The notes under the pieces were generated by a model, which saw only the letters and a program-made list of their open reading frames with translations, was not told the DNA's origin and ran no database searches. This document shows positions 44,713 through 53,271 of a stretch of DNA of 64,000 nt, one piece after another; position 1 is the first letter of the stretch; each line of letters starts with the position of its first letter. The DNA is from Rathayibacter sp. VKM Ac-2760. Its GTDB lineage: Bacteria > Actinomycetota > Actinomycetes > Actinomycetales > Microbacteriaceae. The translations under genes were made by a program, and so were the position numbers. Location of the stretch: the NCBI RefSeq assembly GCF_009834185.1, contig NZ_CP047173.1, forward strand, positions 2,046,001-2,110,000, given 5' to 3'.

Positions 44713-45329
44713 TCGAAGAGGGAGAGGGTGAGCGTCGAGCTGTAGTCGCCGGCGTCGACGGTGGACGGGGTCTTGAGGGTCAGGGCCGCGTCGGCGGTCC
44801 AGGAGCCCTCCTCCGCGACTCCGGCGCTGTCGTCGGTGATGGCGAGCAGCTCCTGGTCGACGAGGCCGACGTTGTTCGGTCCGGCGTCGAGGGCGGTGTC
44901 GACGACGTCGCCTTCCGCGACGAGTCCGGAGTCGCCGCCGTCGATCAGGTTCGGCGCCCAGCCGAGGTTCTCCGCGCCGATCGTGTCGCCGGTCGACGAG
45001 GTGAAGTCACTCGCCGTGCCGAGCACGTACCAGCCCGCTCCGGCCGGGATGTCCGCGGCGTCACGCGTGTCGGTGATCGTGACGGTGGGCAGGGTGCCGG
45101 TGAACTGGCGGACTGCGCCGGTTGAGCCGTTCTCGGTCAGGGCGGTGGAGTCGCTCGCGACGGTCATCGAGAGGGCGCCGACCCCGGTGAGGGGCGCGAT
45201 CTGCACGTTGACGTCGACGTCGTCGGCGCCCTGCTGCTCGTCGGCGAAGGCGGTGCCGGCGGCGCCGAGCAGGAGCAGGCCTCCGGCGATGCCGGCGGTT
45301 CCGCGGAGGAGGAAGGAGCGAGTGTTCAT
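44709..45329 (-). CDS. Secreted WxL-like beta-sandwich protein
   Basis: A 206-residue exported protein. The signal peptide is MNTRSFLLRGTAGIAGGLLL ending TAFADEQQ. The mature part is acidic and rich in Thr, Gly and Asp with repeating strands, a TDTRDAADIPAGAGWYVLGT segment and the close VDAGDYSSTLTLSLFE. That ending is typical of WxL-type and related surface beta-sandwich proteins, though only one W-Y motif is seen. It may bind cell wall or matrix. It is coupled to a putative winged-helix gene. The start at 45329 follows a weak site. Confidence 0.6.
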   Translation of the reverse strand: MNTRSFLLRGTAGIAGGLLLLGAAGTAFADEQQGADDVDVNVQIAPLTGVGALSMTVASDSTALTENGSTGAVRQFTGTLPTVTITDTRDAADIPAGAGWYVLGTASDFTSSTGDTIGAENLGWAPNLIDGGDSGLVAEGDVVDTALDAGPNNVGLVDQELLAITDDSAGVAEEGSWTADAALTLKTPSTVDAGDYSSTLTLSLFE

Positions 45330-45492
45330 GGCGGATTTTCCGTTCTTCGGCCGGTGGTGATGCCGGCACGGCATGTGTGGTGGGTGTTTGGGGGCGGAGT
45401 CGATCCGACTTGCGAAGGATCTTGCCTGTCGGGCGGGAGACCGCAGGAGGCGGGGGTCGCCCAGCGCTTGTTTGCGACGGGGTCGATGGGGC

Positions 45493-45684
45493 TCAGGTGA
45501 GGTCGAAAGCGTTGCCGTTGATCAGCAGGATGTCGCGATCGTCGAAGGCCGTTGGGGTCTCGTTTGTCTCGTTCAGTGCTTCGCGGATGCCGTCGTTCTG
45601 GTTAGTGAAAGCGGGTGGTTGCATGATGCTCGTCAGAAGGAGGCCGGCGGCGAGGAAGGTCACGGTTGTTCTGCGGTGCTGCAT
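45493..45684 (-). CDS. Small secreted peptide of unknown function
   Basis: A 63-residue protein: MQHRRTTVTFLAAGLLLTSI and a short polar mature part ending DDRDILLINGNAFDLT. It has a signal peptide and a GAGGA ribosome site. The mature peptide of about 38 residues is Asn/Asp-rich and unlike its GC-rich neighbours in composition. I do not recognise it. It lies downstream of the first GH43 gene, beyond a terminator hairpin. Confidence 0.5.
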   Translation of the reverse strand: MQHRRTTVTFLAAGLLLTSIMQPPAFTNQNDGIREALNETNETPTAFDDRDILLINGNAFDLT

Positions 45685-45752
45685 GGAGTCGGTCCTCGTC
45701 TTTCCGGTGACGGTGCTGGGGTCGGCTGTGGTGATGTCCGTTGTGGGTGTGC

Positions 45753-45783
45753 GGGGAGCGGGCGGTCGTGCCGCCCGCTCCCC
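45753..45783 (-). terminator. Intrinsic terminator after the first GH43
   Basis: Perfect 13-bp arms GGGGAGCGGGCGG (45753-45765) and CCGCCCGCTCCCC (45771-45783) with a 5-base loop, starting six bases past the leftward stop at 45789. Confidence 0.75.
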
Positions 45784-45788
45784 CTTGC

Positions 45789-48700
45789 TCAGCGGCAGCT
45801 GCGCGCGGAGTAGTCGGCGTTCTTCTGGGCGGTGACGACCTTGCCGTCGATGGTGGCCGTCGACGTCGTGGCGACCGATCCGGCGGGGATCGAGACGGCG
45901 CGGGTGGTCGTCGCGGTCGTAGCAGACGTGCCGGGTGCGACGCCGGTCACGGTCTTGGAGCCGTAGGCGGTGGCCGTGGTGACGTCGATGGTGGAGCGGC
46001 TGTCGTTCTTGACCACGGTGGTGAGGACGACCTTCCCGCTGACGCAGCGGGTGGACGCGGTCGCGGTCACGGTGAGGGGTGAGGTGACGGTCACCTTCGC
46101 GGTCACGGTCCGGTTCGCGGGCGCGACCTCCTCGGTCGGCGTCAGGTCGAAGACCGGGCGGCCGTCGGCGGCGTAGTGGATGCGGGCAAGGCGGGTGTCG
46201 CGGCCGTCTCCTCCGACTCCGTTGCCCCAGGTGTGGTAGACGTACAGGTCGTTGCCGTCCTCGTCCTGGGTGACGGCGCCGTGGCCGGGTCCCTGCTCGT
46301 AGGTGCGGTAGTCGATCACGCCGTCGGGCATCGGGACGCTCTGCAGGAGCGGGGCGTCGTACTTCGTCCAGCTGGCGATGTCGGTCAGGTCGCTGCCCTC
46401 CTTCGCCCAGGCGCCGCCGACGATGTACTTCGGGCTGACGCCGCTGCTGGAGTAGACGAGCGTGATCCTCCCGTCGCGTTGGATCGCGAACGCTCCCTCG
46501 GACAGGTGGTCCTCGAACGTCAGCGAGGGCACGATGATCGGGGTCGGCTCGCCGATGACGCGGGTGGGGTTCGCGGGATCGACCTTGGCGATCCAGGTCG
46601 CCGGGTCGCTCACTCCGTTGTCGACGTAGCGCTGGGACCAGGCGTAGTAGGCGGTTCCACCGGACTCGAAGTAGCTCATGTCGAGGCTGATGTTGCGTCC
46701 CGTGCCGGGGCGTCCGAGGGCGCTCCCGTCGCTCTTCAGGACGGCGCGCGGCGCGCTCCAATCGGAGGGGTTCGCGGGGTCTCCGCCGTCGCGCAGCTGC
46801 ATGATGTGCGCCTGCACGGTGAACCATGCGCCGCCCTGGTTCGACTGGTCGTTGTCCGGGTTGAAGCACGGGGCGAACAGGATGGAGAGCTTGCCGCCGA
46901 TCTCGTGGATCTCGGGGGCCCAGTAGCAGCCGGCGATCACCCTGCCCTCGGCGGTGCGGTCCATCCGGGTCGTGCGGTTGAGGAGGTCCACCTCGCGGGC
47001 GCGTCCGCCGTTGTCGTCGCTGAGCTGGTCGATGCTGTCGGCGACCCGGATCGGCAGGTGCTGCGAGGCGACGTTGTCGTTGTTCGTGTCGTCCGTGGCG
47101 GTGAAGAGGTACTGCGTCTTCCCGTTGCGCTCGTAGCGGTAGATCGTCGGATCCGCGCGGTTGTAGGCGAACGGCTCGTTGTACTGCCGCTGACGGACGG
47201 TCCCGGAGAGGTCGTACGTTCCCGGGCCCTTCGCGGCGAGGTCGGCGAGCTGCTGCTGGTTCCAGTCGATGCCGAGGCTGCCGGTCGAGCCGTCGTTGTA
47301 GGAGAGCTGCGCCTTCACTCCGGACAGGGCGGAGGTGTCGCCCTGATCGATCGTCTGCGGTGCGACCGAGGATCCGGTGTTGACCGTGCGGCCGAACCTC
47401 TTCGCGAGCGAGTCGGCGACGGTGCCGGAGACGGTCAGCGCGCCGCCCGGCAGAGCGTCGGCGACGCGGCCCGAGACTCCGGAGAGGTCGGGAGCGGCGA
47501 CGGTGGTGGGGCTTCCTCCGAGGACCGCACCGCGGTTCCCGTCGGTCACGACGACGCTGCGACGGCCGCCGTCCTTCGGCCAGAACGCCTGCGCGCGGAG
47601 CTCGGTGCGGGCGAGGTCCGTGACGGTCGTGTACTTCGCAGCCCCGGTGGAGTCCGTCCAGGAGACGAGGTAGCGGTTCTGGTCCGTGTCGTAGACGGCC
47701 TTCGGCGCGACGACGCCGCCGGTGGTGCCGAGGTCGATGAGGCCGAGCTCGGTGAAGTCGGACGCGGTGGCGTCCGTGGCCTTGAAGACCAGAGCGCTCG
47801 AGGCGCCGGTGCCGTCGGACGCGCCCGACTGCAGGACGCGGGTGGCGATCACGCCGACGGTGCCGTCGGCGAAGGTGAACAGCGAGGGGTTCGCGAGGCC
47901 GCGGGTGTCGGCCTTGTCGGTGCCGACGAAGACGGCGTCGGCGAAGAGGACTCCCGAGTTGCCCGAGAGCGGTGCCGCGTCGGCGACGGACGAGCCGAGT
48001 GCCAGGTGGAGGCCGCGGGCGACCGTGTCCTGGTTCGCCTTGTCCTCGCCGGTCGGCGTCCGGGTGTACGACACCACGGTCTTCGCCGTGGAGGCGCTGA
48101 GGACGGTGGTGCGGAAGGTCTTCGTCAGCGTGGTGGCGCCGACCTTCACGGAGGCCTTGAGTGCGAGCGCCCGGTCGGTCGCCGTGTCGTTCACGAGGCG
48201 GCCGTCGGACAGGCCGGCGCCGTCGGCGCTCCACGAGACGGTGTACCCGGCGACGGTGGGCAGGGCGGTGCCGGAGGCGACGGTCGGCGGGACGACGAGG
48301 GCGGTGCGCAGGCGCGCCGTGGCGTCGGCCTCGGTGTCCGCGGCGACGGTGACGGTGCGCGCGGTGCCGGTGGCGGCGGATCCGGCGAACGTCGCGGTCG
48401 GGGTCAGGGTCACGGTGGCGTTCGCCGAGCCGGGTGCCGGGCGGCGCACGGAGCCGTCGGTGCCGATCACCGCGGGGTCGCTGCTCGCCCAGGTGAGGGT
48501 CGAGCCGCCGGCGCCGCGGGTCGGGAGAGCGAGGTCGCTGGTGACGGGGCCGGTGACCGCGATGGTCGCGGCTGCGGCGTCGGAGGCGGCGATCGCGGCA
48601 GCGGCCGGAGCCGCGTCCTCGCGCACCTGGTCCTGGGTGAGGGCGGCGGAGTAGACGTGCACGTCGTCCATCGCCCCGGCGAAGAGGGGGTCGGGGCCGT

Positions 48701-49370
48701 AGAACGACTTGCCGAGGAGGCCGGAGAAGGCGGAGGTGCCGACGGTCGCCGCTCCGGTCGCGGAGGTCGGGGTGGTCTGCGCGAGTCGGCCGTCGACGTA
48801 GGTCGAGACGCTCACTCCGCTGCGCAGCACGACGGCGACGTGCGTCCAGCGGCCGGTCGCGGCGGGACCGGCATCGGCCGCGCGCTGCTCGGAGCCGTTC
48901 TTGACGGCGCCGATGAGGTTCCCGCCGCACTGTGGGGTGCTGAAGAGGTACCGCTCGGTCGACTGGCCGAGCGCGAAGGCCCAGCTGCAGTTTTGGTTCC
49001 CCTCCCAGCGCAGCCAGGCGGACATGGTCACGTCGGTGGTCGCCGCCGTGGTCAGTCCCGGTGCGATCTCGGCGAAGGCGGCGGAGCTCCCGGCGGCGCC
49101 GCCGGGGAGGCGCAGGGCGCGGTCGGTGCCGCCGCGGGGTCCCACGACCGTGGTGGCTCCGGTGCCGCGGACCGTGGCGGAGCGTCCCGCCACGGACTCG
49201 GCGAGCGCCGTGCCCGCGGTGACGGCCGCGCCGGCGGCCGCGGTCGAGGAGAAGTCGTAGGAGAGGATCGGGCCGGGGACCGCGGCCTGTGCGGGCGCGG
49301 CGCTGAGCGCCGCACCTCCCGCTGTCAGGCTCGCGGCGACCAGGAGGGCCGTCGTGCGTCGGAACCGCAT
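45789..49370 (-). CDS. Secreted GH43 enzyme, multi-domain (LamG, Ig, GH43, C-terminal Cys module)
   Basis: A 1193-residue exported protein with signal MRFRRTTALLVAASLTAGGA ending PAQAA. A LamG/concanavalin-like domain covers about 30-260 (MSAWLRWEGNQNCSWAFALG). Ig-like repeats run about 265-430. A first propeller-like region (about 440-600, GLANPSLFTFADGTVGVIAT) is followed by an Ig4-type linker LSYNDGSTGSLGIDW. The GH43 catalytic propeller starts with Asp in YNRADPTIYRYERNG and has CYWAPEIHEIGGKLSILFAP. The last about 90 residues are a cysteine module (RCVSGKVVLTT ... ARSCR). Likely an arabinan- or xylan-acting arabinofuranosidase/arabinanase. It is followed by a terminator. Confidence 0.82.
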   Translation of the reverse strand: MRFRRTTALLVAASLTAGGAALSAAPAQAAVPGPILSYDFSSTAAAGAAVTAGTALAESVAGRSATVRGTGATTVVGPRGGTDRALRLPGGAAGSSAAFAEIAPGLTTAATTDVTMSAWLRWEGNQNCSWAFALGQSTERYLFSTPQCGGNLIGAVKNGSEQRAADAGPAATGRWTHVAVVLRSGVSVSTYVDGRLAQTTPTSATGAATVGTSAFSGLLGKSFYGPDPLFAGAMDDVHVYSAALTQDQVREDAAPAAAAIAASDAAAATIAVTGPVTSDLALPTRGAGGSTLTWASSDPAVIGTDGSVRRPAPGSANATVTLTPTATFAGSAATGTARTVTVAADTEADATARLRTALVVPPTVASGTALPTVAGYTVSWSADGAGLSDGRLVNDTATDRALALKASVKVGATTLTKTFRTTVLSASTAKTVVSYTRTPTGEDKANQDTVARGLHLALGSSVADAAPLSGNSGVLFADAVFVGTDKADTRGLANPSLFTFADGTVGVIATRVLQSGASDGTGASSALVFKATDATASDFTELGLIDLGTTGGVVAPKAVYDTDQNRYLVSWTDSTGAAKYTTVTDLARTELRAQAFWPKDGGRRSVVVTDGNRGAVLGGSPTTVAAPDLSGVSGRVADALPGGALTVSGTVADSLAKRFGRTVNTGSSVAPQTIDQGDTSALSGVKAQLSYNDGSTGSLGIDWNQQQLADLAAKGPGTYDLSGTVRQRQYNEPFAYNRADPTIYRYERNGKTQYLFTATDDTNNDNVASQHLPIRVADSIDQLSDDNGGRAREVDLLNRTTRMDRTAEGRVIAGCYWAPEIHEIGGKLSILFAPCFNPDNDQSNQGGAWFTVQAHIMQLRDGGDPANPSDWSAPRAVLKSDGSALGRPGTGRNISLDMSYFESGGTAYYAWSQRYVDNGVSDPATWIAKVDPANPTRVIGEPTPIIVPSLTFEDHLSEGAFAIQRDGRITLVYSSSGVSPKYIVGGAWAKEGSDLTDIASWTKYDAPLLQSVPMPDGVIDYRTYEQGPGHGAVTQDEDGNDLYVYHTWGNGVGGDGRDTRLARIHYAADGRPVFDLTPTEEVAPANRTVTAKVTVTSPLTVTATASTRCVSGKVVLTTVVKNDSRSTIDVTTATAYGSKTVTGVAPGTSATTATTTRAVSIPAGSVATTSTATIDGKVVTAQKNADYSARSCR

Positions 49371-49400
49371 TGTTCGTCTACTTCCGTCGAGGGGAGGGAC

Positions 49401-49436
49401 CCGGGGAGCACGGACGCTGCGGTCCGTGCTCCCCGG
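49401..49436 (-). terminator. Hairpin, second of a tandem pair
   Basis: Perfect 15-bp arms (49401-49415 and 49422-49436) with a 6-base loop, in the gap between two GH43 genes. It probably backs up the hairpin at 49465 as terminator of the upstream GH43. Confidence 0.65.
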
Positions 49437-49464
49437 AGGACAGGAGCCGGGGCTCCGGGGTGGA

Positions 49465-49511
49465 GAGATCCGGGAGGGGGGCTGGTCGGCGCTCCTCCCC
49501 TCCCGGATCTC
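49465..49511 (-). terminator. Hairpin immediately after the second GH43
   Basis: Perfect 15-bp arms GAGATCCGGGAGGGG (49465-49479) and the complement (49497-49511), four bases past the leftward stop at 49515. Confidence 0.7.
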
Positions 49512-49514
49512 GGT

Positions 49515-52460
49515 CTAGCGGCAGCTGAGTGCCGAGTAGGGTGCGCTGACCGTCCGGGTGCCGGACGCGTCCTTCGAGGTGACGCTCACGTCACCCGCGG
49601 TGACCGAGGCGGCGCGGGTGCTGAAGGCGGCGGTGACCGACTTGCCGGGTGCGACGCCGGTGAAGGTCTTGCTCCCCCACTGCGACGCGACGGTCAGCTC
49701 GACGGTCGAGCCGCTGGTGTTGGTGGCGGTCGCGGTGACCGTCACCTTGCCGGCGATGCAGCGGTTCGAGGCCGAGGCCTCCACCGACGGTCCGGGAGGA
49801 GCGGTCGCCGTGATCGTGGCGATCGCGGGGGTCGCGGCCGAGTTGGCGAGCTGGCCGCGGACCTGCACGGTGTCCCCCGCCTTCTTCAGCGAGCTGAGAT
49901 CAGCGGTCTCCCACGTCACGGCGACCGTCTCGCGGTGGCCGTCCTTGAACGTGGCGCCCACCGTCGCGGGCAGGTCGACGGTCGTCGATCCCGCCTGCAC
50001 GGTCCGGGCCACGGCGTCGATCGAGGTCACCAGGAGCGACGGGTTCCACTTCGCGGCGAGCGCGTCGCGCTCCTTCGCGGTGATGGAGACGACCGATCCG
50101 TGGCGGGGCGAGGCCGGCAGCGAGAAGCTGCTGGGGATCGTCCACTGGATGTCGCCCTCGAGCGAGTTCGTGCCGAGCGGGATGTAGCCGCGTCCGCCGT
50201 AGTTGTCGGTCCAGAGGAAGTACTTGTAGCCGGACCGATCGCCCTCGTTGGTCTTGAAGATCTCGGGACCCTCGACCTCCGGCGTTCCGGCGGTGCGGCC
50301 GATGCAGGTGTCGATCAGGCTCCACGCGCCGGAGGCGGTGGTGGCGCGCAGGTTCGTCGACTTCTGTCCGATGATGTCGGGCGAGGGGCAGCCGCTGGTC
50401 TCGGTCGCCTTCGTGAAGCGGTAGTAGGTGTCGCCGTCCTTGAGCATCGTCGCGTCGATCAGGCCGTTGCTCTTGTTCAGCGAGGGGACGTCGGCGGCCT
50501 TGAACCAGACCTCGGGGGTGGTGAAGTCGCGGAAGTCGCGGGTGGTGGAGGTGAGGATCTGCGGTCCGTTGCCGTCCTCCACGTTGCGCGTGCTGTCGGT
50601 GAAGAGGGCCGAGGTCCAGTAGACGACGTAGGCGTCGATCGTGGGGTCGTAGGTGGCCTCCGGCGCCCAGGTCATGCCCGCGTTCGGCAGGTTGACCTCG
50701 ACGTGGCGCTGCTGGCCCCAGTTGACCAGGTCGGTGGACTCCCAGATCTCGAGGTAGCGGCTGCCGCGGTTGGTCGATCCGCCGAAGCCGGTGGTGCCGA
50801 CGGAGAGGTCGGTGGCCATCAGGAAGAAGCGGTCGCCCTCCTTCGAGCGGAAGATGAACGGGTCGCGCAGGCCCTTCGTGCCCAGGGTCGAGGTGAGGAT
50901 CGGCTGCGCGTCGTTCAGGGTCTTCCACTTGAGCGAGTCGTTGCCGTCCGAGGTGGCGAAGCGGATCTTCTCGCCTTCGACGCTGTCGCCCGTGAAGTAG
51001 GCGAACAGGTACGCGTCGAGGTCGGACGCGGCGACGGGGGCCGCGGCCGGCACGGTGCGCGTGAGCGTCCGCACGAGGGGGGTGGTGCCGGCGACGGTGA
51101 CCGTCGCAGTGAGGGTGACGGTGGTGTCGGCGGACGGACGCGTGAGCGATCCCTTCGCGACGACGTTCGGCGCGGTGCCCTTGTCGGCGGAGCTGATGAC
51201 CGCCTCGTTCGACGAGGTCCAGGTGACCACGGCGCTCGAGCTGTTCGCGCGCGCGGCGGTGGCGGCGACGTCGGCTCCGGTCGAGGGCAGGTTCAGGCTG
51301 CCGCGCACCGGTCCGGCGAGGGCGGGGTCGTTGCTGATGCCGTCGGCGACGGCCCGGGCGAGCTCGGCCTCGGCGCTGTCACCGGCGGCGTACGCCGGGA
51401 CGAAGACGGTGGTCGAACGGCCGACGACGGTGACGCCGCCGTGGACGGCGGTCGGGGTCAGCGTGACGGTCGCGTCCGGGGTACCCGCGGCGGGCCGGGT
51501 GACGACGCCGCTGGTGCTGACGACGCCGGGGGCGCTCGACGTCCACGTGATCGTGGAGCCGTTGGCGCCGGTCGTGGGGAGAGTCAGGTTCGCGGTCACG
51601 TTCGAGGTGTCGCCGAGCGAGACGACGGCGTCCTGGTTCGCGAGCACGGAGTGCACGCTCGCGGCGCTCTGCTGCACCTGGCCCGCGGTGAGCGCGGAGG
51701 TCCAGACCTGCATGTCGTCGATGGCGCCGGCCCAGTAGGCGTCCGCGCCGTAGAAGGACTTGCCGAGGAAGCCGGAGAACGTGGAGGTGCCGATCGCCGA
51801 GGCGGCGGTGAAGGTGGTGCTGCCCTGGCCGACGAGAGCGCCGTCGAAGTAGGTCGAGACCGACTGGCCGCCCTTGACGACGACCGCCATGTGCACCCAG
51901 CGGTCCGCGGCGACCGGCGTGCTGCCGGCGCCCCGAACCTCGGAGCCGCTCTTGATCGCGCCGAAGCCGGAAGGCCCGCACTTCGTGGTGGCGAGCACGT
52001 GCGAGTCGACGCTCGACCCGAGGGTGAAGGGCCAGGTGCAGTCCGGAGCACCGCTCCAGCGCAGCCAGGCGGACATCGTGACGTCCTGAGTGCCGGCGGG
52101 GATCAGGCCCGGCGCGATGCGGACGTGCGGCGCGGCCGACGTGCTGGGGCCGCCCGGGAGCGAGAGCGCGCGGTCGCCCGACGCGCCGGAGGGCCCGGCG
52201 ACGCTGGTGGCACCGGCGTTCACGAGCGTGCCCGGGTGGTTGCCGGGAGCCGTATCGGCGATGACGGCTCCGTTGCCGAGGGTCGCGCCGATGCCGTCGA
52301 ACGAGTACTGCAGCACGGGCGCGGGAACGCTCTCGGCCGCGCCGGCGGTGCCGATCGGGCCGAGGACGCCGCCGAGGCAGGCGACGGCGAGCGTCAGCGC
52401 GGCGCCCGCTCGAGGGAGGCGTGAGCGCCGAGTGCGCTCCTGCCGGGGGGATCGTGACAT
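49515..52460 (-). CDS. Secreted GH43 enzyme with LamG and Ig-like domains
   Basis: A 981-residue exported protein. The signal peptide covers about the first 40 residues (LPRAGAALTLAVACLGGVLG). LamG covers about 45-270 (MSAWLRWSGAPDCTWPFTLG), bacterial Ig-like repeats about 280-475 (NGSTITWTSSAPGVVSTSGV). The GH43 propeller covers about 490-830, with GLRDPFIFRSKEGDRFFLMA, TWAPEATYDPTIDAYVVYW and EGPEIFKTNEGD as the catalytic Asp/Glu segments. An Ig4-type linker follows, then the cysteine module (NRCIAGKVTVTATATN ... SALSCR). The family debranches arabinan or arabinoxylan. A LacI-type operator shared with the GH43 at 54869 lies 442 bp upstream, implying a long leader or another start. Confidence 0.83.
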   Translation of the reverse strand: MSRSPRQERTRRSRLPRAGAALTLAVACLGGVLGPIGTAGAAESVPAPVLQYSFDGIGATLGNGAVIADTAPGNHPGTLVNAGATSVAGPSGASGDRALSLPGGPSTSAAPHVRIAPGLIPAGTQDVTMSAWLRWSGAPDCTWPFTLGSSVDSHVLATTKCGPSGFGAIKSGSEVRGAGSTPVAADRWVHMAVVVKGGQSVSTYFDGALVGQGSTTFTAASAIGTSTFSGFLGKSFYGADAYWAGAIDDMQVWTSALTAGQVQQSAASVHSVLANQDAVVSLGDTSNVTANLTLPTTGANGSTITWTSSAPGVVSTSGVVTRPAAGTPDATVTLTPTAVHGGVTVVGRSTTVFVPAYAAGDSAEAELARAVADGISNDPALAGPVRGSLNLPSTGADVAATAARANSSSAVVTWTSSNEAVISSADKGTAPNVVAKGSLTRPSADTTVTLTATVTVAGTTPLVRTLTRTVPAAAPVAASDLDAYLFAYFTGDSVEGEKIRFATSDGNDSLKWKTLNDAQPILTSTLGTKGLRDPFIFRSKEGDRFFLMATDLSVGTTGFGGSTNRGSRYLEIWESTDLVNWGQQRHVEVNLPNAGMTWAPEATYDPTIDAYVVYWTSALFTDSTRNVEDGNGPQILTSTTRDFRDFTTPEVWFKAADVPSLNKSNGLIDATMLKDGDTYYRFTKATETSGCPSPDIIGQKSTNLRATTASGAWSLIDTCIGRTAGTPEVEGPEIFKTNEGDRSGYKYFLWTDNYGGRGYIPLGTNSLEGDIQWTIPSSFSLPASPRHGSVVSITAKERDALAAKWNPSLLVTSIDAVARTVQAGSTTVDLPATVGATFKDGHRETVAVTWETADLSSLKKAGDTVQVRGQLANSAATPAIATITATAPPGPSVEASASNRCIAGKVTVTATATNTSGSTVELTVASQWGSKTFTGVAPGKSVTAAFSTRAASVTAGDVSVTSKDASGTRTVSAPYSALSCR

Positions 52461-52641
52461 GGGTCGTCCTTCAGGTGAGGGGGGTGGGGAGGAGAGGAAG
52501 GCGCTGCGAGCGAGGTCGCAGCGGGACGTGGTCCGCGTGCAGCAGCGGGCGAGGCGGAGGGTGTGATCCTCCGGCGGGGCGCCAGCGGGCCGGTCGCCGC
52601 GGCGGACGTCCTGCGCGGGCTCGATCGCCCGGGCGGGCCGC

Positions 52642-52683
52642 GGTCAGGGGCGCCGGGTCAGGGGCGCCGGGTCACGGGCGCCG
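52642..52683. repeat. Three tandem 14-bp repeats
   Basis: GGTCAGGGGCGCCG occurs twice in a row (52642, 52656) and a third time at 52670 with one change (GGTCACGGGCGCCG). It lies in the GH43 upstream region and is possibly slippage-prone. Confidence 0.7.
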
Positions 52684-52901
52684 CGCCAGCGGCGTCAGGG
52701 TCTTCACCGGGGAGCGGGAGCCGGCGAGGTCCGCGGAGCAGGGACGGACACCGTCAGAAGGGGTGCGCCGACCGTCGTGCGGAAGGTGTGGAGTCGTCAT
52801 CGTCGACGGTCCTCTCCGGCTCGTCATCGAACCGCTGGATCTGGGGGTGGACCGGGAGGAGCGTCGTACCGCTCGACCACTGACCGTCACTGTAGCGAGT
52901 T

Positions 52902-52917
52902 TTGTTAACGGTAACAA
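52902..52917. promoter_or_regulatory. LacI-type operator, GH43 regulon copy 1
   Basis: TTGTTAACGGTAACAA is a 16-bp near-palindrome with the central CG of LacI sites. The same site with one change occurs at 58325 before the third GH43 gene. Confidence 0.75.
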
Positions 52918-53271
52918 TGCCGGGATTCCGCCGATCTTTCTGGCACGGATGATGGAAGCGCTCTCTCCGCCCGAGGGCTGGAATCCGCCCTTCCGCACCG
53001 TGATCCTCGGCACGGATCGCCTGGGGAACGACACTTGACACCGAGTCGGTGACCGGTCGAGGGTTGTCCACGTCAACATCCGGTCGACAGCCGCTTCGCC
53101 TCCATCAGAGCCGCAGCGTCGACCCGGCCCGCGACGGAACCTCCGGATCACCAGCCCGGACGGCTCCGATGCACCCTCGTGCCGCCCTCCGACGATCCGG
53201 AGGCGGCGCTCTCCCGCGACCCCACCACGCACGTCCCTTCGGGGACGCCGGATGTCCTCGAAAGGCACTCC

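Larger units (their letters stand above)
52461..53271. other. Intergenic control region between GH43 and metallopeptidase genes
   Basis: This 811-bp stretch has no gene I can support. It holds a triple 14-bp repeat (52642-52683) and a LacI-type operator (52902-52917). Open frames on both strands are Arg/Pro/Gly-rich shadows. A long 5' leader for the GH43 gene is possible. Confidence 0.5.

Noticed and set aside
46176..52424. A 2082-codon open frame on the + strand
   Set aside because: It lies antisense to two clear GH43 genes and has the Gly/Arg/Asp/Val-rich composition of a shadow frame in 70% GC DNA.
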